Shown: positions 24,454-33,617, counted from the stretch's first letter. The stretch is DNA of 64,000 nucleotides from an uncultured Oscillospiraceae bacterium (GCA_900546785.1 URED01000004.1:1-64000); one strand, 5' to 3'. Notes: a model not told the origin generated them from the letters alone. Numbers and translations are program-made.

Positions 24454-24678
24454 TTATTTTGGGTATTTCAGATCATCCGGCAGGCAGAGTATATAATCGG
24501 CAGATACACCGTAATGCCGGCAGAGCGTAATCAGGTGTTCGGTCGGCAAGCCTCTTACGCCGCGCTCGTATTGTGAATAGGTTATCTGGCTCACGTTCAG
24601 TATAGTTGCGATTTGCTTTTGCGTCATATCATTGTCCTCGCGCAGCGCTTTCAGTCTGTCTGTATACTTCAAATTCAT
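24454..24678 (-). CDS. Small XRE-family regulator
   Basis: A 74-residue Cro/CI-type helix-turn-helix protein (MTQKQIATILNVSQITYSQYERG), closely related to the gene at 24133 and also ending in YGVSADYIL-LP. The start is uncertain: ATG at 24678, GTG at 24681, or TTG at 24672, which best fits both the AGAGG spacing and the alignment with its paralogue. The consensus plus-strand promoter at 24394 would make RNA antisense to it. Confidence 0.8.
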   Translation of the reverse strand: MNLKYTDRLKALREDNDMTQKQIATILNVSQITYSQYERGVRGLPTEHLITLCRHYGVSADYILCLPDDLKYPK

Positions 24679-24770
24679 CACCTCTAAGTAATAAATATAA
24701 GATAATTCAATATGAAGTATTGCAATTCAGTTCAAAATGAATTAGAATATAAAAACGAGGATGTGATGAA

Positions 24771-25127
24771 ATGGAAGATAAAAATAACAGGAAAGTCTTT
24801 ATTAATGTTCCCGCTTTTAATCTGCAATATGCGTTTACCAATCTTTGGAACAGTGTTCCGCCGGAAAAAACTTCGGCACGTTCCAAAGAACTTTTTGAGC
24901 AGCTCTGCAACAGTCTGGAGCATGATTACGGCGGGGATCCCGATGAGCCGATAAAAAGCGAGTATATTGTGCGTATTGCAGACAGACCCAAGACCGAAGC
25001 AGAGATCAGATTTCTAAAAATGAAAGCTGAAAGTTTAAAACGCAGCAGCAGGAGAATAAAAGCGCAGGAAAAGAAGAAAAATACAAATTCCCCGATGACG
25101 GAAAGCAAAACGAACGCGCAGAAATAA
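24771..25127 (+). CDS. Hypothetical basic protein
   Basis: A 118-residue soluble protein with no family I recognise. The first half is mixed (VFINVPAFNLQYAFTNLW); the C-terminal 40 residues are a Lys/Arg-rich helix (KSLKRSSRRIKAQEKKK-like), suggesting nucleic-acid or membrane-surface contact. GAGG lies ten bases before the ATG and a strong terminator follows, which support a real gene. It is divergent from the XRE gene at 24454 and may be its target. Confidence 0.6.
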   Translation: MEDKNNRKVFINVPAFNLQYAFTNLWNSVPPEKTSARSKELFEQLCNSLEHDYGGDPDEPIKSEYIVRIADRPKTEAEIRFLKMKAESLKRSSRRIKAQEKKKNTNSPMTESKTNAQK

Positions 25128-25152
25128 TATGCCCTGTCCCAAGAATATATTC

Positions 25153-25197
25153 AAAAAAGCACCGCTGCGGAAATAGATCCGCATACGGTGCTTTTTG
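25153..25197 (+). terminator. Terminator after the hypothetical protein
   Basis: AAAAAGCACCG / CGGTGCTTTTT with an inner CGGA/TCCG pair and a terminal T-run. The remaining gene-free stretch to 25420 shows nothing I recognise. Confidence 0.75.
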
Positions 25198-25420
25198 TAT
25201 GTTTGTATTAAAGTTCAAGCCTTTTTCTTGCGCTTTCAAACTCCGTCGGAAGCATATTTCGCCGGCTTAAGCTGGCGGCAGATATTAAATCACGATGCAG
25301 ATCGAATAATGATTTACAAAAATTCGATATTGTAAAAATCAAGTGCAAATGATTAGCCAATGTGCACAAAAAAGAAGTGATATTTTTTACTGCCGAAAGG
25401 CTTAATAATTTGTTAATATA

Positions 25421-25448
25421 TTTACAAGCTTTGCTGAAATGTTATAAT
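25421..25448 (+). promoter_or_regulatory. Promoter of the membrane protein gene
   Basis: TTTACA (25421-25426), 16 bases, TATAAT (25443-25448), 54 bases before the ATG. Confidence 0.6.
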
Positions 25449-25502
25449 TGTATTAGCGGTTATTATTTGCCTGCCAAATAAATCCTAAGGGGGAATTCAT
25501 TT

Positions 25503-26306
25503 ATGGAAGTTGTTGCACAAAGAGTTTTCGAGCCGTTTTATATGTGGCTTGATATCGCTTTCCTGGTGGTATATGCCGGGCTGCTGCTTTATAAGAAAAA
25601 GTATGCAACCGTTATAGTGGGCTTTCTTGCCGGGATACTTTATCAGGTAGTGGATTACGGTATTTTCCACCTTGCCACGCATTCGCGTTCCATATCGGAG
25701 GGGCACAGCCTGTTTTGGGTCTTGCTTTGGATGAGCATGAGCTACGGCTTTACGAATTTTACATGGATCTGGCTTTGGATCTCAAAGGATAAAAACCTGT
25801 TTGAATGGACGATCCTTATCCTCGGTTGGTGGCTTTGCTGCCCGCTGCTTACCCAAACTTTCGGGCCGCATGATGACTACATAACGATCCAGCGCACTAC
25901 GGGCGCTTATCACGGCTGGATGGCGCTGATTCTGTTTGTGGGCTATCTGGGGCTTATTATATGGAACGTCACGCGCAAAAAGAAAGGCGAGCGTGCCAAT
26001 ATCCCATGGCTGCTGGCAATAGGCATACTTGTTCAGTTCGGCTGGGAGGTAGGCCTGTATCTCGGCGGCATCAGAAGCGCGGAGCTTACCTCTATTGAGG
26101 AAAAGATAGCGCCCATGATCATCAATTCTCTGCTTGAAACGAATCTCGGCATGCCTTATATCTTTGTTATATTCATTGCTGTTTCAAGAAGATTTACCGA
26201 GAAGCTCAAAAAGAGAGACAGACGCCTCGGCTTTACCGAAAGGATTATTGAAAACAATGCCGAAAAGGTTAAGGATTACGAAAATGTTTCCGAATACCTT
26301 GCATAA
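25503..26306 (+). CDS. Polytopic membrane protein of unknown function
   Basis: A 267-residue protein with about seven predicted membrane helices and many Trp residues (WVLLWMSMSYGFTNFTWIWLW). A charged C-terminal tail of about 40 residues (RRFTEKLKKRDRRLG) is probably cytosolic. No family is recognised. AAGGGGG precedes the ATG, and it has its own promoter and terminator. Confidence 0.7.
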   Translation: MEVVAQRVFEPFYMWLDIAFLVVYAGLLLYKKKYATVIVGFLAGILYQVVDYGIFHLATHSRSISEGHSLFWVLLWMSMSYGFTNFTWIWLWISKDKNLFEWTILILGWWLCCPLLTQTFGPHDDYITIQRTTGAYHGWMALILFVGYLGLIIWNVTRKKKGERANIPWLLAIGILVQFGWEVGLYLGGIRSAELTSIEEKIAPMIINSLLETNLGMPYIFVIFIAVSRRFTEKLKKRDRRLGFTERIIENNAEKVKDYENVSEYLA

Positions 26307-26330
26307 CGGCGAAATATAAGATACAATGAA

Positions 26331-26361
26331 TGCGGCGGAATTTTCCGCCGCAGCGTTTTTT
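26331..26361 (+). terminator. Terminator after the membrane protein
   Basis: Perfect TGCGGCGGA / TCCGCCGCA stem with a 4-base loop, then AGCG and six Ts. The next gene begins 15 bases later. Confidence 0.8.
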
Positions 26362-26375
26362 CACGGGAAATTTTT

Positions 26376-27020
26376 ATGGATAATAAAACAAGAATGATAA
26401 ATGAAATGGCGTACATTGCGGATGAAACGCTTGTTGCCGAGATGAAGCAAAATAAAAAGCTCATGCACCGGTTCAATACCACTCAGCCGTGGGAATTTGA
26501 AAAGCTGGACGAGATCGCGCACAGCATTTTCGGCAGCCTTGGCAAGAACGCCTGGATCAATCCGCCGTTTTACTGCGATTACGGCAAACATATTTTTGCA
26601 GGAGACGGTTTTAACGCAAATTACGGCTGCGTAATACTGGATGTGGGCAGGGTGGATATCGGCAATCATGTTTTCTTTGCGCCCAATGTTTCCGTTTACA
26701 CTGCCGGCCACCCGGTACACCCCGCCGCAAGGGGCACTATGTATGAATACGGCATACCCGTAAAAATAGGCAATGATGTCTGGGTCGGCGGAAACAGCGT
26801 TATTCTGCCCGGCGTAACGATCGGCGACGGCACGGTTATCGGCGCAGGCAGCGTGGTAACGAAGGATATCCCGTCCGGCGTGATCGCTGCGGGCAATCCC
26901 TGCCGTGTGATACGCAAAATTACGGATGAGGATCTGCAATACTATTTTAAGGACAGAAAGTTTGACGATGAGGCGTTTGAAACGGTTAAAACAGCTTATG
27001 ATGAAAGAAATAAAAAATGA
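26376..27020 (+). CDS. Sugar O-acetyltransferase (maltose/galactoside acetyltransferase type)
   Basis: A 214-residue left-handed beta-helix (hexapeptide) enzyme that transfers acetyl from acetyl-CoA to sugars. YTAGHPVHP contains the catalytic His. The hexapeptide repeats are clear (VWVGGNSVILPGVTIGDGTV, IGAGSVVTKDIP, GNPCRVIR). Residues 1-60 form the usual helical maltose-acetyltransferase cap. The C-terminus is extended by a charged helix. The ATG comes right after the upstream terminator, so its promoter is unclear. Confidence 0.9.
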   Translation: MDNKTRMINEMAYIADETLVAEMKQNKKLMHRFNTTQPWEFEKLDEIAHSIFGSLGKNAWINPPFYCDYGKHIFAGDGFNANYGCVILDVGRVDIGNHVFFAPNVSVYTAGHPVHPAARGTMYEYGIPVKIGNDVWVGGNSVILPGVTIGDGTVIGAGSVVTKDIPSGVIAAGNPCRVIRKITDEDLQYYFKDRKFDDEAFETVKTAYDERNKK

Positions 27021-27050
27021 CCGATTTTTTCAATTTTTTTATTATCGCTA

Positions 27051-27079
27051 TTGATTTATAAATGCTTTTGCCTTATAAT
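27051..27079 (+). promoter_or_regulatory. Promoter of the DUF1846 gene
   Basis: TTGATT (27051-27056), 17 bases, TATAAT (27074-27079). Confidence 0.7.
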
Positions 27080-27087
27080 ATGTAAGT

Positions 27088-27128
27088 ACAGACGGTTGTA
27101 CGCATGTGCGGCCGTCTTGTTCTTTTTT
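27088..27128 (+). terminator. Leader terminator upstream of the DUF1846 gene
   Basis: AGACGG (27090-27095) / CCGTCT (27112-27117) with an inner GC-rich loop, followed by TTGTTCTTTTTT. It starts just after the predicted transcription start and ends before the ribosome binding site, so it could attenuate the gene. Confidence 0.55.
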
Positions 27129-27154
27129 AAGGCGTGCAGGAGAGGGAAAAGAAT

Positions 27155-28618
27155 ATGTATAAAACCGGTTTTGATAACGATAAGTATCTAAAAATGCAGT
27201 CCGCCCGGATCAGGGAAAGGATCTCGGAATTCGGCGGCAAGCTCTATCTTGAGTTCGGCGGCAAGCTGTTTGACGATTATCATGCGTCGCGCGTGCTTCC
27301 CGGCTTTTTGCCGGACAGTAAATTGCAGATGCTGCTCCATCTTAAAGACGAGGCGGAGATCGTTATTGTTGTAAACGCTCAGGATATCGAAAAATGCAAG
27401 GTCAGAAGCGATCTCGGCATAACCTATGACGTGGACGCCCTGCGCCTTGTTAAATCGTTCGGTGATTGCGGGCTTACCGTGGGCAGCATCGTGCTCACAA
27501 AATATGCGCCGCATCCCCGTGTACTCCAGTTTGAAAAGAAGCTGAAAAATGCAAATATCCCGTTTTACCGCCATTATGTTATAGAGGGGTATCCGTCTAA
27601 TATTGCCAACATAGTCAGCGATTCGGGATTCGGTCAGAATGAATATATTGAAACAAAGAGAAAGCTTGTGGTCGTTACCGCCCCGGGTCCGGGAAGCGGA
27701 AAAATGGCAACCTGCCTCTCGCAGCTTTATCACGATAACAAGCGCGGCGTAAAAGCGGGATACGCGAAGTTTGAAACTTTCCCGATCTGGAACCTGCCGC
27801 TGCGCCACCCGGTAAATATGGCGTATGAGGCGGCAACGGCTGATCTGAACGATATCAATATGATAGATCCGTGGCACCTTGAGGCTTATGGCAAAACGAC
27901 CGTTAATTATAACAGGGACGTGGAGATATTCCCCGTTTTAAAAGCCATCTTTGAAAAGATCTACGGTGAGTGCCCCTATAAATCCCCCACGGATATGGGC
28001 GTCAATATGGCAGGCAACTGCATTTTTGATGACGACGCGGTTTGTGAAGCGGCAAAGCAGGAGATCATCCGCCGTTATTTTGACGCCGTAAGAAGCGCCG
28101 CCAAAGGCGCGGAGAACCGCGAGGAGATCTATAAGCTGGAGCTTCTTATGAAGCAGGCTGAAATCACGGAGGATTCCCGCAAATGCACTGCTGCGGCAAG
28201 GAAAACGGCGGCAAAAACGGGCGCGCCGGGCGCGGCGGCGGAGCTTGCGGACGGCACGGTTATAACCGGCAAGACCTCAGATCTGCTCGGCTGCATCTCC
28301 GCAACGCTTATAAACTGTTTGAAGCACCTTGCGGGTATAGATGACGAAGTGCTGCTTATAGACCCTGCCGTTATCAAGCCGATTCAGGAACTTAAGGTAA
28401 AATATCTCGGCAGCAAAAATCCGCGCCTGCATTCAGACGAGGTGCTGACCGCGCTTTCCATTTCTGCCGGCAGGGATGAAAACGCTGCGGCGGCAGTGGC
28501 GCAGCTTGCAAATCTGAAAAACTGCGATATGCACTCAACCGTGCTGCTTTCCCATGTGGATGAAAACGTGCTTAAAAAGCTCGGCATGCGTCTTACGTGC
28601 GAGCCGGAAAATAAATAG
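27155..28618 (+). CDS. DUF1846 family protein
   Basis: A 487-residue cytosolic protein of the DUF1846 family, common in Firmicutes and of unproven function. The family start MYKTGFDNDKYLKMQSARI, the nucleotide-binding-like VVVTAPGPGSGKMATCL and the FPIWNLPLRHPVNMAYEAAT segment are visible. The GPGSGK stretch suggests phosphate binding. The frame opens with GTG at 27134; ATG at 27155 lies after AGGAGAGGG. The pyrG gene follows after 27 bases. Confidence 0.9.
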   Translation: MYKTGFDNDKYLKMQSARIRERISEFGGKLYLEFGGKLFDDYHASRVLPGFLPDSKLQMLLHLKDEAEIVIVVNAQDIEKCKVRSDLGITYDVDALRLVKSFGDCGLTVGSIVLTKYAPHPRVLQFEKKLKNANIPFYRHYVIEGYPSNIANIVSDSGFGQNEYIETKRKLVVVTAPGPGSGKMATCLSQLYHDNKRGVKAGYAKFETFPIWNLPLRHPVNMAYEAATADLNDINMIDPWHLEAYGKTTVNYNRDVEIFPVLKAIFEKIYGECPYKSPTDMGVNMAGNCIFDDDAVCEAAKQEIIRRYFDAVRSAAKGAENREEIYKLELLMKQAEITEDSRKCTAAARKTAAKTGAPGAAAELADGTVITGKTSDLLGCISATLINCLKHLAGIDDEVLLIDPAVIKPIQELKVKYLGSKNPRLHSDEVLTALSISAGRDENAAAAVAQLANLKNCDMHSTVLLSHVDENVLKKLGMRLTCEPENK

Positions 28619-28645
28619 AAATACATAAGTATAGGAGGAATGATT

Positions 28646-30262
28646 GTGAATAAGCCAAAGTACATATTTGTAACGGGCGGTGTTGTAAGCGGCCTTGGTA
28701 AAGGGATAACGGCGGCGTCCCTCGGCAGACTTTTAAAGGCGCGCGGCCTGAAGGTAACCGCGCAGAAGCTGGATCCTTATCTTAACGTTGACCCGGGCAC
28801 GATGAACCCTGTTCAGCACGGAGAGGTGTTTGTTACAGACGACGGCGCCGAAACGGATCTTGACCTCGGCCATTATGAAAGGTTTATAGATGAATCCCTG
28901 TCCCAAAACTCAAACCTTACCTCGGGCAGAGTATACTGGAATGTTATAACCGATGAGCGCAAAGGCGTTTACGGCGGGCAGACCATTCAGATCATTCCCC
29001 ATGTTACGAATGAGATCAAAAAATATATTTATAGAAACGCGGAAACGGGCGCCGATGTGTGCTTTGTTGAGATCGGCGGCACGATAGGCGATATTGAGAG
29101 CCAGCCGTTTCTTGAGGCGATCCGCCAGTTTTCCGTTGAGTACGGCAGGGAAAACTGCCTGTTTATCCATGTTACGCTCGTGCCGTATCTTGCCGCGTCG
29201 GCAGAACTGAAATCCAAACCTACGCAGCACAGCGTAAAGGAGATGCTTGCGCTCGGCATACATCCGGATATCATCGTTTGCCGCACGGAGCACCCTTTAA
29301 CGGACGATATCAGAAATAAAATAGCCCTTTTCTGCAATGTGGAAAAGGACTGCGTTATAGAAAACAACAACTGTGATATTCTTTATGCCGTGCCGCTCAT
29401 GCTCCATAAAGAGGGGCTGGATACCGTTGCCGTCAAAAAGCTCGGCCTTGCCTGCGGCGAGCCGGATCTTGCGGATTGGCAGGCGATGCTGGACGCGCTC
29501 AGAAACCCGGTGCGCACGGTTAAAATTGCAATGGTCGGCAAATATGTTGAATTGCACGACAGCTATATTTCCGTGAATGAGGCGCTGAAGCACGGCGGTA
29601 TTGAAACGCATTCCGCTGTTGATATCCGCTGGATAGATTCCGAATCCCTTGAGCAGGACGGAGCGGATATAGACGCGGTTTTGGGTGATATGGACGGTAT
29701 ACTTGTTCCCGGCGGCTTCGGCAGCAGGGGAATCGAAGGCAAGATCCTCGCTGCAAATTATGCCAGAACGCATAATATCCCGTACCTCGGCATCTGCCTC
29801 GGTATGCAGGTGGCAGTCATAGAGTTTGCAAGGAACGTGCTTGGGCTTGCGGACGCAAATTCCGCTGAGATAGATCCAGAAACCGCCAATCCCGTAATAG
29901 ATATCATGCCGGAGCAGAAAAACGTTTCCGAAATGGGCGGAACGATGCGCCTTGGGCAGTACCCCTGCGTGCTGAACCCGGAATCCAAATCGTATCAGCT
30001 TTACGGCGCCTCCATGATCTATGAGCGCCACCGCCACCGTTATGAGGTCAATAACGATTATCGTGAGGAGTTTGTGCAGCACGGCGTTATCTTTGCCGGC
30101 ACTTCGCCGGATAATCATATCGTTGAAATGATGGAGATCCCGGCGCATCCCTGGTTCGTGGCGTGCCAGTTCCACCCCGAATTCAAGAGCAGGCCGAACA
30201 GACCCCATCCGCTTTTCCGCGGCTTTGTTTCCGCAGCCGCAAAGCTGCACGATGAAAAGTAA
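28646..30262 (+). CDS. pyrG: CTP synthase
   Basis: A 538-residue enzyme that aminates UTP to CTP with glutamine. The synthetase domain has [28 protein letters not shown] and [13 protein letters not shown]. The glutaminase domain has [10 protein letters not shown], the nucleophile GICLGMQ and QFHPEF. AGGAGG is too close to the ATG at 28640, so GTG at 28646 ([12 protein letters not shown]) is the likely start. Length is normal. It ends at a strong terminator. Confidence 0.96.
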   Translation: MNKPKYIFVTGGVVSGLGKGITAASLGRLLKARGLKVTAQKLDPYLNVDPGTMNPVQHGEVFVTDDGAETDLDLGHYERFIDESLSQNSNLTSGRVYWNVITDERKGVYGGQTIQIIPHVTNEIKKYIYRNAETGADVCFVEIGGTIGDIESQPFLEAIRQFSVEYGRENCLFIHVTLVPYLAASAELKSKPTQHSVKEMLALGIHPDIIVCRTEHPLTDDIRNKIALFCNVEKDCVIENNNCDILYAVPLMLHKEGLDTVAVKKLGLACGEPDLADWQAMLDALRNPVRTVKIAMVGKYVELHDSYISVNEALKHGGIETHSAVDIRWIDSESLEQDGADIDAVLGDMDGILVPGGFGSRGIEGKILAANYARTHNIPYLGICLGMQVAVIEFARNVLGLADANSAEIDPETANPVIDIMPEQKNVSEMGGTMRLGQYPCVLNPESKSYQLYGASMIYERHRHRYEVNNDYREEFVQHGVIFAGTSPDNHIVEMMEIPAHPWFVACQFHPEFKSRPNRPHPLFRGFVSAAAKLHDEK

Positions 30263-30274
30263 AGCTTTGATATC

Positions 30275-30469
30275 TTATTTAAGCAGTGTCCATACGGACA
30301 CTGCTTTTTGTTTTGCTTGTTTTTTGTCGCTCTGCCGTGTGAACGTTATCGTATAGTCCCTTGAAACGGGGCGATAGATCATATTCAATACCGCATGGAT
30401 TGCGTGCGGCAGTGTTTTGTATTCAAATTCCATCTTGTTTTTAGCGCCCTGAAATTTAATTGTATACAT
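30275..30469 (-). CDS. Small hypothetical protein under a consensus promoter
   Basis: A 64-residue basic protein (MYTIKFQGAKNKMEFEYKTL), with no recognised family. Support: AAGGAG nine bases before its ATG and, upstream, a perfect minus-strand promoter overlapped by palindromic operators. It is divergent from the XRE gene at 30613, so it is a likely repressed target. Its last codons lie within the pyrG terminator stem, so the convergent genes overlap there. Confidence 0.6.
   Translation of the reverse strand: MYTIKFQGAKNKMEFEYKTLPHAIHAVLNMIYRPVSRDYTITFTRQSDKKQAKQKAVSVWTLLK
30281..30310 (+). terminator. Terminator of pyrG
   Basis: Perfect 11-base stem AAGCAGTGTCC / GGACACTGCTT with a 4-base loop and a T-run. 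Confidence 0.85.
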
Positions 30470-30520
30470 TTTTACCGTACTCCTTGGTGATTTATGTGCG
30501 CCTTGGCTGTAATTTGCCGT

Positions 30521-30569
30521 TTAGGTAAAAATTAACCTAACGTTTACATTATAGGTAATTACTTACCTA
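30521..30569. promoter_or_regulatory. Pair of palindromic operators for the XRE repressor
   Basis: TTAGGTAAAAATTAACCTAA (30521-30540) and TAGGTAATTACTTACCTA (30552-30569) share TAGGTAA half-sites. The second lies inside the spacer of the minus-strand promoter, so binding would block it. Confidence 0.75.
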
Positions 30570-30576
30570 ATGTCAA
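30548..30576 (-). promoter_or_regulatory. Consensus promoter of the small hypothetical gene
   Basis: On the minus strand TTGACA (30576-30571), 17 bases, TATAAT (30553-30548), an exact consensus. Confidence 0.75.
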
Positions 30577-30612
30577 GCGATAATGTTGATAAAATAATAT
30601 CTGGTGATTATC

Positions 30613-30828
30613 ATGTACTATCCAAGAATAAAAGAATTAAGGCTCGAACAGGGCAGAACGCAGGTCAATGTAAGCACTATGATCGGAATAGACCAAAGCT
30701 ATTACAGTAAGTATGAACGCGGGGCGCAGAATATAACGCTGGAAGTCATAATAAAGATCGCGCAGCTTTACAATGTTTCGGTTGATTATCTGATTGGCAG
30801 AACGGATAAAAGGGAACTGAATAAATAG
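30613..30828 (+). CDS. Small XRE-family repressor
   Basis: A 71-residue Cro/CI helix-turn-helix protein (GRTQVNVSTMIGIDQSYYSKYERG) ending in YNVSVDYLIGRT, a paralogue of the regulators at 24133 and 24454. A GTG at 30604 is in frame, but GGTGA and spacing favour ATG 30613. It is divergent from the small gene at 30275, with two palindromic operators between. Auto-control plus repression of that gene is the natural reading. Confidence 0.85.
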   Translation: MYYPRIKELRLEQGRTQVNVSTMIGIDQSYYSKYERGAQNITLEVIIKIAQLYNVSVDYLIGRTDKRELNK

Positions 30829-30857
30829 ATTTTATATCGTATTTCTATTGCAGGTCA

Positions 30858-30886
30858 TTGACCGTTTTGCTGTTTTGTGCCATAAT
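30858..30886 (+). promoter_or_regulatory. Promoter of the MFS gene
   Basis: TTGACC (30858-30863), 17 bases, CATAAT (30881-30886), 21 bases before the ATG. Confidence 0.55.
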
Positions 30887-30906
30887 AAAATCAAAGGGGT
30901 GATTTT

Positions 30907-32214
30907 ATGAAAAGCAAGGAAAACAGATCCACAAAGCTCGGCGCAAAAATTTGGGTAAGCATTGTGCTGTTCGGGCTGATCGGTCAGCTGGCATGGGTAA
31001 TCGAAAACATGTATTTCAATGTTTACCTGTTTGACGCTGTGGGCGGCACGGCAAACGATATTGCCGCAATGGTTGCCGCTTCGGCAGTGACCGCCGCCGT
31101 TACAACGCTCGTTATGGGCGCGCTTTCGGATAAGCTCGGCAAACGCAAGGTATTTATTGTAACGGGCTACATAATCTGGGGCGTCGTTACCGCCTCTTTT
31201 GGCTTTATCACCGTGGATAACACCGAAAAGGTGTTCCATGTTGCAAACGCAGCCGCAGCGGCGGCAATGCTCGTGATTGTAATGGACTGCGTGATGACCT
31301 TCTTTGGCTCCACGGCGTTTGACGCGGCGTTCAACAGCTGGGTAACGGACGTTACGGACGATTCGAACCGCGGCAGGGCGGAGACCGTTTTGCAGGCGCT
31401 TCCGCTGGTTGCCATGATCCTTGTTTTCGGCGTGCTGGACGGATTTAAGCAAAGAGGAGAATGGCAGACCTTTTTCCTCATAGTGGGCATTGCAACTACG
31501 GTGTGCGGTGTCTTCGGCGCGTTTTTCCTTAAGGATAAGCCCGGCATCAAAGCAAATGAAGAAAATTATTTTAAAAACATAATTTACGGCTTCCGTCCGT
31601 CAACCGTTAAGAAGAATCCGCGGCTCTATATCGCTTTCGCCGCGTTCTGCATATTCAGCATTGCCTATCAGGTGTTTATGCCGTATATCATCATCTATCT
31701 TGAAAAAACGCTTGGCATAACGGATTACGCAATCCCGCTCGGCGTTATTCTGATTTTATCCGCCGTGATCTCCGTGCTGTTCGGCAGGGTGATCGATAAA
31801 GCGGGCAAGATCCGCTGCCTGCTGCCTGCCGCCGTTGTACTTGTGATCGGCTTTGTGCTCATGTATTTTGCAAAGGGCGATAATCTGCCGGTTTTGATGC
31901 TGTTCGGCACGGTTATGATGGGCGCGTATCTTGTTGCCTCTGCCTGCATATGCGGCACGATCCGGGATTATACCCCGCAGGATAAGGTTGGCCTTTTTCA
32001 GGGCGTAAGGATCGTTTTTCAGGTGCTTATACCCATGGTTACCGGCCCGTATATCGGCGCGGCTGTAATTGCAAATAACAATATGACCTATGTTGAGCTG
32101 GGCACGGTAAAGACGATCCCAACGGCAAATATCTTTCTTGCGTCTGCGGCGGTCGCCGTGTTTGCGCTCATACCGATCATCTATCTTTTAAAGACGGAAA
32201 AACGCAAAAATTAA
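30907..32214 (+). CDS. MFS/GPH-like transporter
   Basis: A 435-residue membrane protein with 12 predicted helices and the MFS loop GALSDKLGKRKVFI between helices 2 and 3. The conserved DVTDDSNRGRAE segment is also seen in GPH-like symporters. The substrate is unknown. Unlike the two long GPH paralogues in this window, it ends right after helix 12 (TEKRKN). AAGGGGTGA precedes the ATG. Confidence 0.85.
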   Translation: MKSKENRSTKLGAKIWVSIVLFGLIGQLAWVIENMYFNVYLFDAVGGTANDIAAMVAASAVTAAVTTLVMGALSDKLGKRKVFIVTGYIIWGVVTASFGFITVDNTEKVFHVANAAAAAAMLVIVMDCVMTFFGSTAFDAAFNSWVTDVTDDSNRGRAETVLQALPLVAMILVFGVLDGFKQRGEWQTFFLIVGIATTVCGVFGAFFLKDKPGIKANEENYFKNIIYGFRPSTVKKNPRLYIAFAAFCIFSIAYQVFMPYIIIYLEKTLGITDYAIPLGVILILSAVISVLFGRVIDKAGKIRCLLPAAVVLVIGFVLMYFAKGDNLPVLMLFGTVMMGAYLVASACICGTIRDYTPQDKVGLFQGVRIVFQVLIPMVTGPYIGAAVIANNNMTYVELGTVKTIPTANIFLASAAVAVFALIPIIYLLKTEKRKN

Positions 32215-32285
32215 ATATAATCCTACCCGCTTTTGCGCGCTCTTTTGTTAAGATTTAACAAAGTTTTTGAAATGGAAAAAAATGC

Positions 32286-32314
32286 TTGATATTCGCGCCC
32301 AAACGGTATAAAAT
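32286..32314 (+). promoter_or_regulatory. Promoter of gap
   Basis: TTGATA (32286-32291), 17 bases, TAAAAT (32309-32314). A second candidate, TTGACA at 32331, lies within the downstream palindrome. Confidence 0.5.
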
Positions 32315-32324
32315 ATATATCGAT

Positions 32325-32348
32325 AAAATATTGACAATCCAATATTTT
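32325..32348. promoter_or_regulatory. Palindrome upstream of gap
   Basis: AAAATATTG-ACAATC-CAATATTTT, perfect 9-base arms, 29 bases before the gap start and overlapping a TTGACA box. A possible operator; the regulator is unknown. Confidence 0.45.
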
Positions 32349-32377
32349 AAAATCTAAATTTACGGAGGTACATTCCA

Positions 32378-33391
32378 ATGGTAAAAGTTGCTATTAACGG
32401 TTTCGGCCGTATCGGCCGTCTTGCATTCCGCCAGATGTTCGGCGCAGACGGCTATGAAGTTGTTGCGATCAACGACCTCACCAGCCCCAAGATGCTTGCT
32501 CATCTTCTTAAGTATGATTCATCTCAGGGCAAATATGCTCTTGCCGATAAGGTAGAGGCAACCGATGATTCTATCATCGTAGACGGTCAGGAGATCAAGA
32601 TCTATGCAAAGGCAGACGCTTCCGAGCTTCCTTGGGGCGAGCTTGGCGTAGACGTTGTTCTTGAGTGCACAGGCTTCTATACTTCTAAGGATAAGGCTTC
32701 TGCTCATATCAAGGCAGGCGCACGCAAGGTCGTTATCTCTGCTCCCGCAGGCAACGATCTTCCCACAATCGTTTACAATGTTAACCACGAAACACTTAAG
32801 CCGGAAGATACGGTTATCTCTGCCGCTTCCTGCACAACAAACTGCCTTGCTCCCATGGCAAAGGCTCTTAACGATTATGTTGAGATCCAGAGCGGTATCA
32901 TGTGCACGATCCATGCTTATACCGGTGATCAGATGACGCTTGACGGCCCGCAGAGAAAAGGCGATCTTCGCCGTTCACGTGCTGCTGCTGTTAACATCGT
33001 TCCGAACTCCACAGGCGCTGCTAAGGCAATCGGCCTTGTTATTCCGGAACTCAACGGCAAGCTTATCGGTTCTGCGCAGCGTGTTCCTACCCCCACAGGT
33101 TCAACAACGATTCTTACAGCTGTTGTTAAGGGCAAGGACGTTACTGTTGACGGCATCAACGCCGCTATGAAGGCTGCTTCAAACGAGAGCTTCGGCTACA
33201 ATACCGATGAGATCGTTTCTTCAGATATCGTTGGTATGCGCTATGGTTCACTCTTTGACGCTACCCAGACCATGGTTCTCAAGATCGCTGATGATCTTTA
33301 TGAGGTTCAGGTTGTTTCTTGGTATGATAACGAGAACAGCTATACTTCCCAGATGGTTCGCACAATCAAGTACTTCTCAGAGCTTGGCTAA
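32378..33391 (+). CDS. gap: Glyceraldehyde-3-phosphate dehydrogenase
   Basis: A 337-residue glycolytic enzyme converting glyceraldehyde 3-phosphate to 1,3-bisphosphoglycerate with NAD. The Rossmann start [15 protein letters not shown], the active site [12 protein letters not shown] with the catalytic Cys, and [15 protein letters not shown] are all present. Its codon choice is narrow, as in a highly expressed gene. ACGGAGG precedes the ATG. It stands alone between its promoter and terminator. Confidence 0.97.
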   Translation: MVKVAINGFGRIGRLAFRQMFGADGYEVVAINDLTSPKMLAHLLKYDSSQGKYALADKVEATDDSIIVDGQEIKIYAKADASELPWGELGVDVVLECTGFYTSKDKASAHIKAGARKVVISAPAGNDLPTIVYNVNHETLKPEDTVISAASCTTNCLAPMAKALNDYVEIQSGIMCTIHAYTGDQMTLDGPQRKGDLRRSRAAAVNIVPNSTGAAKAIGLVIPELNGKLIGSAQRVPTPTGSTTILTAVVKGKDVTVDGINAAMKAASNESFGYNTDEIVSSDIVGMRYGSLFDATQTMVLKIADDLYEVQVVSWYDNENSYTSQMVRTIKYFSELG

Positions 33392-33414
33392 GCCGAACCG
33401 TTCAATAAAAAATG

Positions 33415-33446
33415 AAGCGGAGTCGCAGGACTCCGCTTTTTCTTTT
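33415..33446 (+). terminator. Terminator of gap
   Basis: Perfect AAGCGGAGTC / GACTCCGCTT stem with GCAG loop and a T-rich run. Confidence 0.85.
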
Positions 33447-33617
33447 CTTTCGGTTTATTTGCATAATTCAGTCTTTAAAGCAGCTTATAAAATTGCGCGC
33501 ATTTTACACCTTTTCGGCTGTGTAAGTCCAAATATAAAATATTGATAAAATATTATCAATTTCGCTTAAAGTTTTAAATCACCGTACTATACTTTAGTAA
33601 TAGACGGAGGTATTGAA

